Assembly: GCF_020184175.1 (NCBI RefSeq)
Contig: NC_065533.1
Location: 60,984,351 to 61,048,350, forward strand
DNA length: 64,000 bases
Source: Aphis gossypii
Lineage: Eukaryota; Arthropoda; Insecta; Hemiptera; Aphididae
Direction of reading: 5' to 3'
Below are positions 28,251 to 41,930 of the stretch, piece after piece. The position numbers and the translations under genes were made by a program. The notes under the pieces were generated by a model. That model saw only the letters and a list, made by a program, of their open reading frames with translations. It did not search any database and had not been told where the DNA came from. The number at the start of each line of letters is the position of its first letter. Position 1 is the first letter of the stretch.

Positions 28251-28443
28251 TTACAGTGAACACACTACATGTGACATTATTTGATGCACTTGTCCTTTCT
28301 GCAATACTTCAGCCATATTTTTAAGCAATGTATATTGGGAGTTTTCATCTTTTATAAAGGGGATTTGAGTTGGTTCTCATTGTTTTGATGTCATTAAACG
28401 CTCGTCCTTTGAAGTCGTTTTTAATTTTTAAGAGCTCGCTGCA
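28251..28443 (-). pseudogene. Degraded relic resembling the C-terminus of a mariner-type transposase
   Basis: On the - strand one frame reads LLKIKNDFKGRAFNDIKT, like the conserved 'F-P-K-L-K-x-x-L-K-G-R-x-F' segment that follows the last catalytic aspartate of mariner transposases. A second frame continues FIKDENSQYTLLKNMAEVLQK, like the F-x-x-C-F-x-x-W-x-x-R-x-x-K-C-I block, and a third follows. The composition is richer in G and C than the surroundings. It is broken by frameshifts and stops and cannot be functional. I infer the family from motif order only; a chance resemblance cannot be excluded. Confidence 0.35.
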
Positions 28444-29040
28444 GTTTGTTTATCAGCCAGAACACCACAAACTTATGAAACTGAATGAACCGATACCACA
28501 ACCACACATTCTGGCTCGTTCTTGGCTTTGAACTGTTTTAGATATTTTTTGGTTTATTTTCCTCGGCTTGGTTAAAACCACCTGCAGATGTCAGATCAGA
28601 TCAACATTTTGACCAGTAAAAACGAATTCATAATATGTTTTTTAATATCAAAAATAAAGGATGAAAACAGAATTCAGATATAATAAATCAGACCAAACTT
28701 AAATTATAGATTATTATATTATATTCTCAAACCGTTCATATTTAGCCACGTAATAACAAAAACACAAACAAAATTATATTTTATTTTTATTCGTGAATAT
28801 AGATGAGTACAGTATATATGTGTGACAAGCAGAAAAAATAAATATATTAACGATATAAGTTTTTATAAAAATATTTTGGCACGATCAAAAACATTATGGA
28901 AATCACAAAACGGCCAGATTTAAAAGAAGCTAATAGTTATGGTCTATGATATTAACTCTGAACTCGAGTATTTCCAATTTGTACTTAAGTACGAAAACTT
29001 ACTAATGACTAAATAATTTTTGAGAAAATTTGAGTTAAAG

Positions 29041-29090
29041 ATTTTGAATTCGGAAGGTCAACTTCCTGGATAAATGAATTTTGTATATAC
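29041..29090. repeat. Short repeat with GGAAG/CTTCC hairpin, copy 2
   Basis: ATTTTGAATTCGGAAGGTCA followed by ACTTCCTGGAT matches the segment at 27243-27285 across its core. The two copies sit about 1.8 kb apart, on either side of the mariner-like relic and two CA-rich tracts. Confidence 0.35.
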
Positions 29091-31440
29091 CTTATACCTA
29101 CTTTAACGTATGATCGTGTAATGCCGTTAGCTACAAACCAAAACTCGCGCATCATTTCATGAAGACTGCAGTTATATTATTATTATTTGCTATATTATAA
29201 TAATTCAACGATGACTTAACCGTCTACAACACAATGACAGCAATAATAACAATAATAAACGACTGACTGCGTAGGTATTATATATAACAAAATAGTATAC
29301 GTTAAGTCTTTCCGGTGCCGTTCGAATAGTAATAATAATAATAAAATAACAACATTTATTAAAATAATTTTTTCCCGGTCTCGTGCCCCGTACATCAATT
29401 ATTGCGATATAGACAATAGTTTACGGTACCTAACACATTATACCATCTACACACAGCGAAGAACAACGAAAAAGTACAAAACTGAGCATGCTGTTGCTGT
29501 AGCGCGGACTGAATCGTTTGCACTAGTGCGTTGTTATTAAATTCGTTATCCGTTTTTAAAGCATGAAAGCATGTTTCGGCAAAAGTAGTAGGTACCTATA
29601 CTTATATACATTTAGGCGCACGCTGCAATTTGTGCACTTACGGCCGTGACGATTTATACATTGTTATTGTTATGATGTCTATTATGAAAAACAAAATCTA
29701 CGGGGAAAAAATACTCTCGGATGTTGTATATTACTTATTTTTTTTTTTACTGTTGATTGGCGCGTGGTTATATAATATGTATCTGTACACTTTGGATGCA
29801 CGCTGTTTATATATTAAAATATAATAGAATAAAAAACATTTATTATTTTGCGAATGACGCACTGACGCTTCGTCGTCGTAATATACCTAGAATATAATAA
29901 TATAAAAACTTGGTGTTTGTTCGACGATATAGAGTGCTGTTAATTATTCGTAGTTATTTGATTTTTAATCATTAAAAATCATTTTCTTATTAAAGGTATG
30001 TATACTACATAATTTATATTAAACAGGTTCACAAATTAGTTATTGGTGAATACCATAAATGAATCGAATAGACTTTTAATTGTAGTTATACTATATTGCA
30101 AACTTTTTCTGACCGTTTGACGCATAATCCAAGCATTACATTATTTTGTATAATAATATTAAATCAGTACACCTACAGGAATTAACGCTGTAATTGCATA
30201 AAAACAAAAAGGAAAACAAATGTCAAGTGAAAAATGTTTAATGTTCTATTCATGTTCGTCCGAGAGAATATAACAAGATTTATTATAAATTATTATAGGT
30301 ACAAGTATCTATGTAACATAATAAATGAAGTAAGATTGGTTGTATAGATATATACCTATTACAGAAATGATTAAACCTAGGAAAGTCGATTTAAAATATT
30401 AGCTAATTCATAACTTAAAATTTTAAGTTGATAAGCATAAAATTGACTCGAGTTCATGAACTCGTTATTTTTCTCGACAATAGTTATCGTCTGGTTAAAG
30501 TGTCTTTTGTATATAAATATAATAGTATATATTGAGTACAATTGTGTGCATGGTGCTTATCGGACCTTTTTCATAACACTATTCCGTACGTTAAATTAAT
30601 TTTGTTTTTGTACGATGTTGCCAAATAATACGAATTTCAAAATTGTATAAAACTAAGAAAATAAATTAAATCTATAGAAGATTATAGGACAGCAAACAGT
30701 CCAGAAAGCTTCCAGAAATTGTATAACAGCCAATATTGCAGTGTTCACCCACTAACAGATGTAGTGATACTATCAATATTAATGGAGATTTAACTTGAAA
30801 CAATAACAAAAATGTGTTTATTCTCAAGTACCTTCAAATAGTTTGATATTATATTTCAAGTTAAATATGTTTGAAAAACTTATTTTAATGATAATGTATA
30901 GAAAATGATTATAAAAATAATTACGAGATATTTGATATATCCTATTTAGTACTTGATGTTGTATGTTGAAAATAAACATTGAATTTGAAGCAAAATAAAG
31001 TTCAAGTCAAAAAAGTGGGCCATTAGGTAACCACTTTGCTGTACAGTAGGCGTCTAGACTGTCTAGAGTAAATCGTCATTGAGGTTACTGTAATGAATGT
31101 GTTAAAATTTTACTTCAATGATATATTATGTATCTTTGTGTATTATGAAAAGTAATTAAACCCGAACAAAGTACGAGTACTTATAGTTATACCTATTTCT
31201 AATATATTATTACTGTTATAGACTAAATATTATTATAACCTAGAAGTTACAAACGAATGGCAAATATATGGTATAAAATATAGGCTACAGCTCAAATTCA
31301 ATCTAAATATTTTGAAATTATTATCATATTGAGTATAGTAAAATATAATAAGTCACAACAAATATTTTTGAATTACAACAAAATAATTGAAATCGTTATT
31401 ATTTTTTTGAATTTCCAATTTCGTCAAAATATAAAGTTCA

Positions 31441-31508
31441 AAAGCAGGAAAAGGATACAAAAAACACATTGTGAAATCAATACATTTACTATTCCGCTCA
31501 GAATCTAA
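31441..31508 (-). repeat. Dispersed repeat family R1, copy C (partial)
   Basis: Read on the - strand it begins TTAGATTCTGAGCGGAATAG and continues through a TGTATTGATTTCACAATG block to TTTTTTGTATCCTTTTCC. This matches the start of copy A in order and spacing. Confidence 0.6.
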
Positions 31509-34500
31509 TATTTAAATCAAAGTTTTATAGAATAAAACACAAACTATCGATTTTATCGATTATTCCATATTTATCTTGAACTTTGAACAATTAATGATGT
31601 CTGATAAAGTGATATTATACAGTTATAATAATACTATATATATATATATTATATATGTTGAATAATACGAGAGTTGCGCAGTTTTGATTATTAATAACTC
31701 GAACGATATTCTAACCTAGGCGTTAAGTTTTCGCAGCCTATCTGGAAGACATTAATATACGATATTTGGGAGGTGGTTCCGAAAGCGGACGGTATATATT
31801 GAGCCGCCGTCGCTGCAGCACCCAGACGTATATTATATATTTTACCACAACAATATTATTATAGTGTCGCGATGCTAGGGATAACTGCAGGTGGGCGTTA
31901 TAGTCGTTATAAAATCTGATTTATATATTGTTATGTGTACAATATAATGTGCGATCCGCTCCGATTATACGTATATACTAACCCATAACGCAACACAGTT
32001 TGGCCACTCTGCGTTATATCTTATTATAGCTATTATCAAGGCTCGGAAGTTACACAATTTAAGATTCGATAAACTATAAACATTGAAAATAAATAAAATA
32101 TTAGATAATATTATTATTATTATATTTTTAATTATTGAATAATTATAATTGGTATTAAAATAATGCAAAGAAAAACTGGTGGGACAAAAATAATAATATG
32201 ATCCATACCAAAAACGCGCTGTTATCAAAATATGTTTTGTTATATTGGGAATATTTGTTTTTTGCCACTCTACAAAAATCTCAAGAAAAAAATAACTATA
32301 TGCTTTAAATAATTGAGTATGAAATACGTCATAACTCATAAGGTAATAAAAAAAATTTGTATTAAATATGCATAAAAATTCAAATGAATTATTAAGAAAT
32401 ATTCACTTTTTCCATCCAATTCACGAAATATTATGCAAAAATATGCATTTAAATTTTTTGTTTTTAATCTCGTTATTGTGTATAATATTGATGATGTTCT
32501 AGTTTGATTTGCTATAAATCGAGAGCACGTAGAAAAATATGCAACTTCTACAACTTCCGAACCCACTATAGTTATTATTAGTTTATTACCAGCGTATAAA
32601 ATATGTGTGCGAGTATAAAAATATATATTTAAAATAACGTATTTTATCTTTCACCAGCATTTTAGAAATAGTTTCCATATGCATTTTATTAGTGTAGGTA
32701 CCACAGTAATAATTATATATATTACCGTCTTTTTGGTTGTGTATAATCAAATACATTAGGTCTCATGACTTATCCAAACCATTAGAAATATAAATTGCAC
32801 ATTTGTATGCATAGCGAATTTAACTATAATAATTAATAATTGAACCTGCATTGTATTTTTTTCCGATAAGACATACCTATTATTATAATTTATAGTTATA
32901 AACTTATAAATGTATAACTTATAATCACTAAATTATGGTAATGTTGACTATAATGTTTAAAATATCTTACCGAGTACTGTTAATACCTATTGTACGTTTA
33001 TATAACTTCTTTTGTTTATACCCACACTGGTATTTCCAAATAAGTTTAAGTATAATTCTATAAAACACATAAAGTTATTGTATAATGCGAATATGGGTCA
33101 TAGGAGTTTTTTTTTTAATTTTTTAACCATTTTGAAATATTCATAGATTATATATATTATATATATATATAATAATTATATATATGTGGTTAAATATATT
33201 AGGTATATATTATTAACAGTTTTCTATAATACATGTTCTAAGTTATCTATGAAGGTAAATAATAACGTTTTTGTCTCTACTTATATATTATATAAAAAGG
33301 TAAATAACAAAGCAGATTACTTTAAAGAATACAAAATAATATTAATATAATTAGATACAATATATATTATTATATTATATTATGATTTATGACGATTGAA
33401 GGCATATTGTACTAAAGCTATTAATAATTCGAATATAAATATGTAGTATCGGGTTAGATATAAAGTTTAAATTAATAATTATTTATCTAAAATAATGTTT
33501 TTTTTGTATTTCAATCATGATTTCACCGATGTTTCTATATTATATATTGTATTTAATGATTATAACAATACATACTTGAAAGTTTTATTCTTATCTTTTA
33601 TCCGTCTGTAATTTCACTAACTTTAGATCTGTACGATGGCGAGACCTCTAAACCATTTTTTTTCGTAACACCTATTGTGCTCTTATATAACACTATGATA
33701 TTCTTTTTATAACCATAAATATAAATCGTTCCTTCTTCTCGAGAATAACGCGATACAATCGGTGGTTTCGTTTGTCGGCGCACCCGTGGTCGACGGAGTA
33801 CCTACCTGTTTATATGTATCTGCTACCGACCTACCAACATTATATTGTATTATATTGTATAACGATAGGGGAGACAATGCGAGCCATCCGCAAAAGGTCA
33901 ACATCGACTCTTTGATTTCTGTTTTTACAACAGTTGCGGCGAATGCGCGGCCTTTGTGCATCGGACATCGTTGTCGACTATAACTAGAGTTCCATGCACA
34001 ACTGCGTACAGAGCGATTTTTTAACAATAATACTCATCTTAAAAGGTATAAACGATATTTAAAATAGTTTTTTGCTAAAAATATAAATATTATTTTCGAG
34101 GCGTTAACATTTTTGAAAAATAAAAATAATAAAAAGATAAAAAATAATAATAAATCTATGAAAATCCGAACTCGTTAAAATATTGTAAAGTTTTTTACAT
34201 TAATAACAACAAATAACTAAGAATATTTTCCTAAAAAAAAATACTGTCTATGACTATAGAATAATAAAAAATACAATGTTATTCAAAAAAAAAAAAAAAA
34301 TTAAAAATTGTTCAATACTCTTGTTATATGGATTTGAATTATATAAAAACTATTTTCAAATACATTTATCTTTTTAAATAAAATGAATAATGTTCACTGT
34401 AAAGTAATCATCTAACTTGCTATAATTCATGGCTTGCGTTTACAGCATATAGGTATATATATATATACATAAATGATATTATATAGTTACGCCCAAGACT

Positions 34501-36238
34501 ATTATGATAATATTATTAATATATTGTGTCATAGAATTTTAATTATTAAGGTTGCGGATCAGATATTTCCTACACTTACCTACATGAGTAACATTTTAAG
34601 GGGCTGCAATGACTTCCGATGTTGTCTAAAATATACTATTTTACTGATTTCGGGAAAAAATCGTCAACGTGAAACGTTATTACATTATGTTATTATATAA
34701 AAAAAAGAAAAAAATAAACAAAAACAGTTAAAAATCTTATACAATTTATTATTATTGTATTATTATTTCTCGTATGTATTTTATACACGTATTTAACTTT
34801 TTATCTCTTGATCTACTGAATAGTTTAAACTCTTTAATCATAATTTTGCTGGGTATCAGATTCGGATAACTGAATTTTTATTAATGGATCGCTTTTTTTC
34901 TAAAACAAATATAATTTAATTATTACTATATTTTGTCGTGTTGGAAAAAGTGTTTTGTAGTTTTTATTTTGTTTAATATAATTTATTCAAGTATTCCAAG
35001 TCTTGTATAGTTGTACTTCATAATTATTCTTTTTACGGATATTTGTATATTACAATAATGAAAATAAATCAATGTTATTATAGTTAAATAAATACCAAAT
35101 AAAATTCAAAATAATATTATAATAATACAATAATATGAAAAAAATGTATATTGACGAATTGAGAATTAATATTATCTATTTTACATTTTTTGCAGTGTAT
35201 GTAAAAAAACTATAAGAGTTTTTAAAGTCTATAGTATGAAAAAAAAATATTTTAAATAAAATACAATAAGGAAGAGTTTTATATCACTATTATAATACTG
35301 GCGTTAGACCAAAATTAATAAAAAGATACTATTATTTTTGGAGCTAGAAAATCGTAAATGTAGTACTACTGGTCTTATAAGAATTAAGGATATCCAGATA
35401 TTCAAATGCATTCAATTTTTACGAGATATTTACTATATACATAACCATTATAGATTATATAGTGATCGACATTGGTAGATATTTGGTGAAATGCGTGTAG
35501 TAGGGGAGGCTTTACATTTTATAAATTATCGAAATCAAGAACTTCCCCCAGTTTACCACGAAAAATGTACCTAATATAAGTATATACTATACATTATACC
35601 TTAATGCAAATAAAGTAAATATAAATTAAATAATAAGTGATAATATTATGTTTATTTTAACGTTATAAATACATTAGTATTATAAAAAAGTGAGACTGTG
35701 ATGAGTGTGATGTTATATATCATAGGAGTTTTTGTGGACAGTGTATATACTCTACTGCAGTATTTTCTACCCCAAAATTGTGTTTATCGTATGAGTCAGT
35801 GGTAGTCTGTAGTCGTCCACAACGAAAGGAAAAAAAATAAAATAAAACGCGCGTTCCACCAACGACTGCCGCGGTGTGTGGTCACTGCGTACACTTCATA
35901 ATTATTATATGGGCGTTTCTCTCGTTCTCCAGGCACTTTGTCACTTTTCGCACACCTATATCTCCTCCTTTAAATTATATAATATGATATATAATATATC
36001 GTATATAACGCATGCCCCAGGAAAATGAGAAACGTTATCATTCCTTCTCAAACATCTTGCCCCTTGAGAGTATGCATCTGTGATGTAGAGCTTATGCATA
36101 TATAGGTGTATAATTACATCGCGTAATATATCGCGCATATCAGGAGGCGGACTTGCAGAGGTTTCGTAGTATTGGAGCAACGTATGTAGTCTCGTCATAC
36201 TTCAAAGCCATTATTAAATGTATGATTATTGAAACCTT

Positions 36239-36250
36239 GGGGGGGGGGGG
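36239..36250 (+). repeat. Poly-G tract (12 G)
   Basis: Twelve consecutive G in otherwise AT-rich DNA. Such tracts stall polymerases and are often length-variable in assemblies. Confidence 0.9.
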
Positions 36251-36921
36251 TCAAAATTGCTCATTGTGTATAGTCCATGATCATAAGACTAGTCAATTTC
36301 GGCGCCATCAGTATTTTTCATTCTAAGTTGTACCCACGCTTGTCTAAGACGATTTTCAAACACTCTATATTAACCCAATGTTAATCAGTTAGGGGGAGGT
36401 TTGAAATCAAGGACTGTATATTCATCGGTTTAATAGAGTTAACTATTATATACATACGAATAATAAATCGTTGAAATTGAACAGAAAGCTAATTTGGCTT
36501 TCGGCTATATAACTTACCTATATATTATCGTTTTAACTTTATAAAGGTGGTTCTTATGTTGTAAGTTATTATTTACAAATATACATACTTGTAATGAGGA
36601 AGTCCTCATACTAAATATATCATTCGGTGCGTGAGTAAACCATAATATGATTCGTGCACATAATATTTCGGTTAAACTTGAAATTCATTTTGCCATTCGT
36701 GTGCCCGACAAAATTTAGGAAATCCTTACACAAACAATATTAACTGATACCAGCTATCTTTATACATTATTGTTAAAACTCATATCATAATATGACGAGT
36801 GCACCTGTATTATAGATCATTACATAATAATTAATACTTTTCTGCAGTAGACGATTAGAAAACAACTATTCAATGTCGACTGCCGAGTAGTACAGTGCGG
36901 TTTCATCATTTAAGTATTTTT

Positions 36922-36942
36922 ACACACACACACACCCACACG
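36922..36942. repeat. (AC)n microsatellite
   Basis: An AC tract with one CCC interruption. Confidence 0.85.
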
Positions 36943-37079
36943 CGTGTATATATTTTTATTACGAGCGCGTTGACATGTGTGCGGGCGACGCGTAATTATT
37001 CCAAACGAAGGATTTAAGGATCGTACTGGAGAAAACAAAAAAAAAAAACAAAAATAATGAGGATAAAATATAATAAATA

Positions 37080-37730
37080 TATTATACGACTGCCGGGCGG
37101 TGCGACGATGCGTGTGATGGTGTCTGGGTGGGGGGTAGATTCGAATGTTAACATTAACGGGTCGTTAGGGCGAGTAATTGATACAAAGCTGTTCCGGACG
37201 CACCTGTCGAGAGACGGAGCTGACTGCAGACGTATTATACACCGGCGAGGTATATTGCTGCAGAGTGAGCGAGTTAAGAGAGTAAGCGGGAAACAAGAGT
37301 GCGTGACAGAGACTTTATCAAGCCCCGAGCGAATTGCTGATCGGGTAGGTGCAAAGCACTGGGGGGGGGGCGAATCTCACAGCGTTCCCTGTTACCACCA
37401 CCACCCTTGACCACTTTCTTCTTCTCTTTGCCGTCATACTCGGTGTATTTTATTATAACCACTATAATAGGTACGTACATATAATACCTATCTATGTACT
37501 TAATATAGGTACTCGTATATATTTATTATATATTTTTATTAAAGAATAAAACCTGCGCGTCTGAGAGCAGTTGCCCGCTGTCGTTTGCATGAACGCCGAG
37601 GCCCGGAAACCACGAACGTGGTGCGTATATCCACCGTAATACCGGCTCGCGCGTATACCGCGGTAAAGTGGTCACGGATTTCGATGAGCGGTTTTTTCCG
37701 TCGCATCCTACTGGCCGCGGGCCGACGCGT
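37080..37730. promoter_or_regulatory. CpG-rich islet, candidate enhancer or alternative first exon
   Basis: A GC-rich stretch with many CG dinucleotides (for example CGGCTCGCGCG and TACCGCGGTAAAG near 37640-37670) between AT-rich flanks. ORFs cross it in several frames but none gives a recognisable protein. It lies upstream of the first coding exon on the + strand, so it could host an alternative leader exon. Confidence 0.3.
37361..37370 (+). repeat. Poly-G tract (10 G)
   Basis: Ten consecutive G inside the CpG-rich islet at 37.08-37.73 kb. Confidence 0.9.
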
Positions 37731-40102
37731 GATATAATTATTGTGCGATTGTACGCCGGATTATTAATAATATTATATTATACCGTCGCTGCAGCAGTCG
37801 ACCCGATTTATGTTGAAGTATACCGTCGTCATCGATTATTTTACTTGCCGATTATTGTTATTATTTATTATGTATTGAGTATCGTATTATCCGTATACGT
37901 ATATGCTATGATTTACCTACGGTCTAAAAAACATCGCGTACGCGACGGAAATACAATATAAAAATATCAGAGATTTATTTGCACAAAATCAATCGATTAT
38001 TTAGACGGTAAACGGTTATAATAATATTATGAATAGATTAATATTTAGTTTTTTATACGCGTTGTGTTTCGCGTATTACAATATTTTCGAATAAAAAAAA
38101 AACCTATAATTTATGGAAGATTGAAGTTTATAATGATTGTGTTTATGCGGATTTCGAATTAATGCATTTCATTAAATATATAATGTTGAATGTATAATTT
38201 GTTGAATTTGTCACTAACGCCTACACGAGTCATTATGATATAAGTAACGAATAAATTTAATAGTGGATAATGGCTGAATTATTTATCAACCATGTATATT
38301 TATTAATTTCACAAAATAGTTTTTGTCATATAAGTACAATGTACATAGGTATATGTAGTCAAATATTGAACTTATTTCAACATCTGTATTTACTATTTAT
38401 ACTATTATATACACATTATTCATCATTAATTAATTTTAATAATTTTATTGAGTATTGACCAATTCGATGATTGTTATCATTTATCAATTTTAAACTATAT
38501 ACAAACGTCATATTTATAAACTTAAGTCTATAAATAGTAATAGAGCTGCAACCAGTTTCAATTTATTAAATAAGTTATTGTATATTAACCAACTGGGCTT
38601 TATAAGTTAAGCAATACAAAAAATTCCCCTTCCCTCGCAAAAAAAAAAAATAGTAACAAAATCACAATTTATTGTCATTAAAACATTCAAATTTTTTGTT
38701 AAAGTTGACTAAAGTTCATGTTACGTTTTTACCGGCATAAATGTTTTGAACTTGTCTGCAGTTTATTCAACATCCGAAGATTGTTTTTGAAAACGATAGG
38801 TAGGTATTTAAAATGTGTTTCTGGTAAAAAGTATTAAAACCAGTCCACCTGTGTGTGTAGTAATCACTTAAACATTATAATATAATAAACATTATAATAT
38901 GTTGTCTATTTTTTCAAAGTAGGATTATCGTTGTTTTCAAGTGATAAAGAAATTTCGTCTCATCAGACGATTTGCTTATCTCATCATCTTTGTACTTGAT
39001 TATGTCCGAAAAAATATCTTGATATGGATATAATGTACTTCATGCATTCCACAGCTTTAACTATAGCGTTTACGCGTATTTATCTTTCGGACAAGGTCAC
39101 CGAAAATAATGGTGAAATATTTTATACGTCACGAACAGGGCACACCCACTACCGTTTTTCTATATCGGAATCAAACTTTATATTGTAATTTTCATGAGTC
39201 TCAATCCTCAGTGTAATTAGATCTGCTGGTATAGTTGTCGCTGTCGCTGTAGTATGTTTAATAAGACGTAATAATGATTGGTTACCTACCTACTTGGGTA
39301 TAACAATAATTAACGATGACCAACTCATTGGTGGTATACACGATAAGTACGCAGCGCTACGAAGTGGAAAACATTTAATGTATATTATACAAAAAATAAT
39401 AACAAGGTTGCGATTTTAAGATTTATTCAAAAAAATATACTTACAAAGTATTTTTACCTTCTGTTCCCGTCAAGATATAGTGTAATAATATAATGTTATA
39501 ACAATCGTCGTGCAGTTTCGTGCACGTAATTTTTTTTTTCTTGTAGTAAAATTTTCGTTAAAATTTTGATCGGATGTTGTTCTTATATACATATATATAT
39601 GTATATATATGCAACAAAACGGCAGACAAACAGGTCGAACGGGTATCGGGTATACAATTATGATATTGTTGTATAGTCTAAAAAGAAAAAAATATATACA
39701 AATAAATAAACCGTAAACGATCGGCGATCGTATCCAGTGTGTGTACTCGTATATGTGTTTGTGTGTGCACGCGAAGACTGAAATCTGACTAAAATCTGCC
39801 CATAAGCCGATTAAATATTCAAAATGTAATACATAACGAGGCGGATGTGTGTGCCATGGTTATTATAATATTATTATTATTATGCGTATAGATTTTTGTT
39901 AACCGCGAACTTAGCGCTGTTTAGAGTCAATTTACCACGTTTATATTATGGTTATAATAATAACGCGAAGAACGACCGTTCATCGAGATGCCCGTACGCG
40001 ATACGCTAGCGCGTTAATGTGACCCGTCCGATATAACATATTATAATATATTATTTATTATTATATCTCCAATATCCAACTCACATCGATTGTCGTATTT
40101 AA

Positions 40103-40544
40103 TATACCGGGTGATCAGAATTTTGTGTTACAGAAATATTGTCTATTATAGAATAAATAAGCAAGATAGAAAAATCAATATTATATAATAATATAATGTA
40201 GTTTACGTGATTAAACATAGTTATTTAAGATGATAAAGATTAAAGATGACTAAATAATAATGTTTTTCAAAAATTATAATTTTTACCATATCTTTTTGTC
40301 GTTATCGAATAGGAAGATTTCGGTGAATAAAAATCAAGAATAAAAAAAGTTTGGATGTTAGTTGTATATAATAGTTTATAACTCATGACCAGAGTTCGGA
40401 CTTAGCGCGTTTAAAATCATGATAATACCAATATAGCTCTATACTTATCGTTTGAAACCTGAAACATTACTATATGATATGAAAATAGTATTTTTATATT
40501 AATAAGAAATTTCTTTTAAGATACAATGTTGATCATCCTGTATA
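40103..40544. mobile_element. Tc1/mariner-type MITE with TA-flanked inverted ends
   Basis: The left end TATACCGGGTGATC (40103-40116) and the reverse complement of the right end TATACAGGATGATC (40531-40544) match at 12 of 14 positions. Both start at a TA dinucleotide, as expected for the TA target of this superfamily. Weaker similarity continues inward. The interior is AT-rich without an ORF. Confidence 0.65.
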
Positions 40545-41813
40545 ATGTATAATAGTGTATATTACAATTCTATATATACAAACACCTATCTACGTAGTTA
40601 TGTTATGGCGACGTCTGTAAACCTCTAAAAACTCCAGACATCTATCATTATATTATATCATAATATTATAAGCAACGTATATTAAATATTCTGCTGTACG
40701 CATCGTTTGATTTCAATTAAACCATTTTATTGTTTTACATTTTTGTCGAACGGTTTAGATCGTTTCGATAAACCCTTATTATAATATCATGTATCTATTA
40801 TACGTACACATACATACACGTATTATACCTATATTATATGGAAACAGTAGGTCATTAGTGGAATTTCAAGTTTCGACTAATTTCCGTATACTGGTACACA
40901 CCGTCGTATAATGCTGTATAGAAAATCGTTTCTATCCGTAGAGATTTTTATCGGTCATATTTTATGATTTAGATATAATATATTTATGATCGAATGTCAT
41001 CGTGCACGCACGTATAATATTATAGTGTTATGTTCGAATCATAAACTATAAGTATTAGTAATTTCATTAACCTTTATTATTGTTCTTTTAAATCCCTTTA
41101 TATTCACAGAAACCACACATATCCATCCAACTATTATAATTATTATAAATTTTCGGAATTCGATTTTAAAGCTCATTTGAATCCTTCGTGATATTCCCGA
41201 GTAAAAGAACTTGAAGTCGTAGTACTCGTAGTGATGTTTTACAAGCAGGTCATTAATAAAATAAATGGGTAAGTAGTTTATTATACGCGTACATTACAAG
41301 TTCATAAACATCGTTAAATTAACTGTGTACTTATACCTCACATGATATTGCATAACAATAAAATTATTTTAATAATAATATGCACGAGTATACGAGTATT
41401 GGAATGTATTTCACAACTTTATTTTTTTAACGGACCCGGGACTGCACATGGTCAATCTCTTATATTATTATAATACATCGATTGTGAGTGGGGAATACTA
41501 CGGATAATATCCGGAAAGTAAATCGTACACATGTGTAGTAATAATAAGTATACTTATTATATAATATATAAAACGTATCGCTGAAAAAAGTTTTGTGATT
41601 TTAGGGCGTTTTAGTCTAAATGTATATTATTATATGCCAACGGAACGTTCTGTTTATTTAATGTCATATTCCATATTAATACTATTATACTGCATAATAT
41701 GACGTGTAATATTTATATACTAACAACATGGCTTCGACTATCGAATCTGTTCGGGAATACTGTTTTCGTGATGTGTACACTATTTAATATATAATAATAA
41801 TTTTTCTAGTAAT

Positions 41814-41930
41814 ATACTGAGTGATTCACCAAGCATGACATTCACCTAATGTAACCTTTAATAATACATTTATTCTATTTAAATCATGATTTGTAAAATT
41901 TTCAAGTATACTTATAGACCATAGGGCATA
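41814..41930 (+). mobile_element. Solo end of a Tc1/mariner-type MITE
   Basis: TATACTGAGTGATTCACC then AAGCATGACATTCACC is a terminal sequence like that of the element at 62607-63391, whose right arm on the - strand carries ACCAAGCATGA. Its inner part (GATTTGTAAAATTTTCAAG, then TATAC) also resembles the inner arms of that element. No partner end was found nearby, so it looks truncated. Confidence 0.5.

Noticed and set aside
31965..32566. Two adjoining open frames on the - strand (124 and 76 codons)
   Set aside because: They are in different frames, rich in Ile, Tyr, Asn and Phe, and show no domain. There is an AAATATGCA-rich stretch, so a repeat is more likely than a gene.
33707..34027. 106-codon open frame on the - strand overlapping a 73-codon frame on the + strand
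   Set aside because: Neither translation resembles a known family. Both lie in a CpG-richer islet where stops are scarce.
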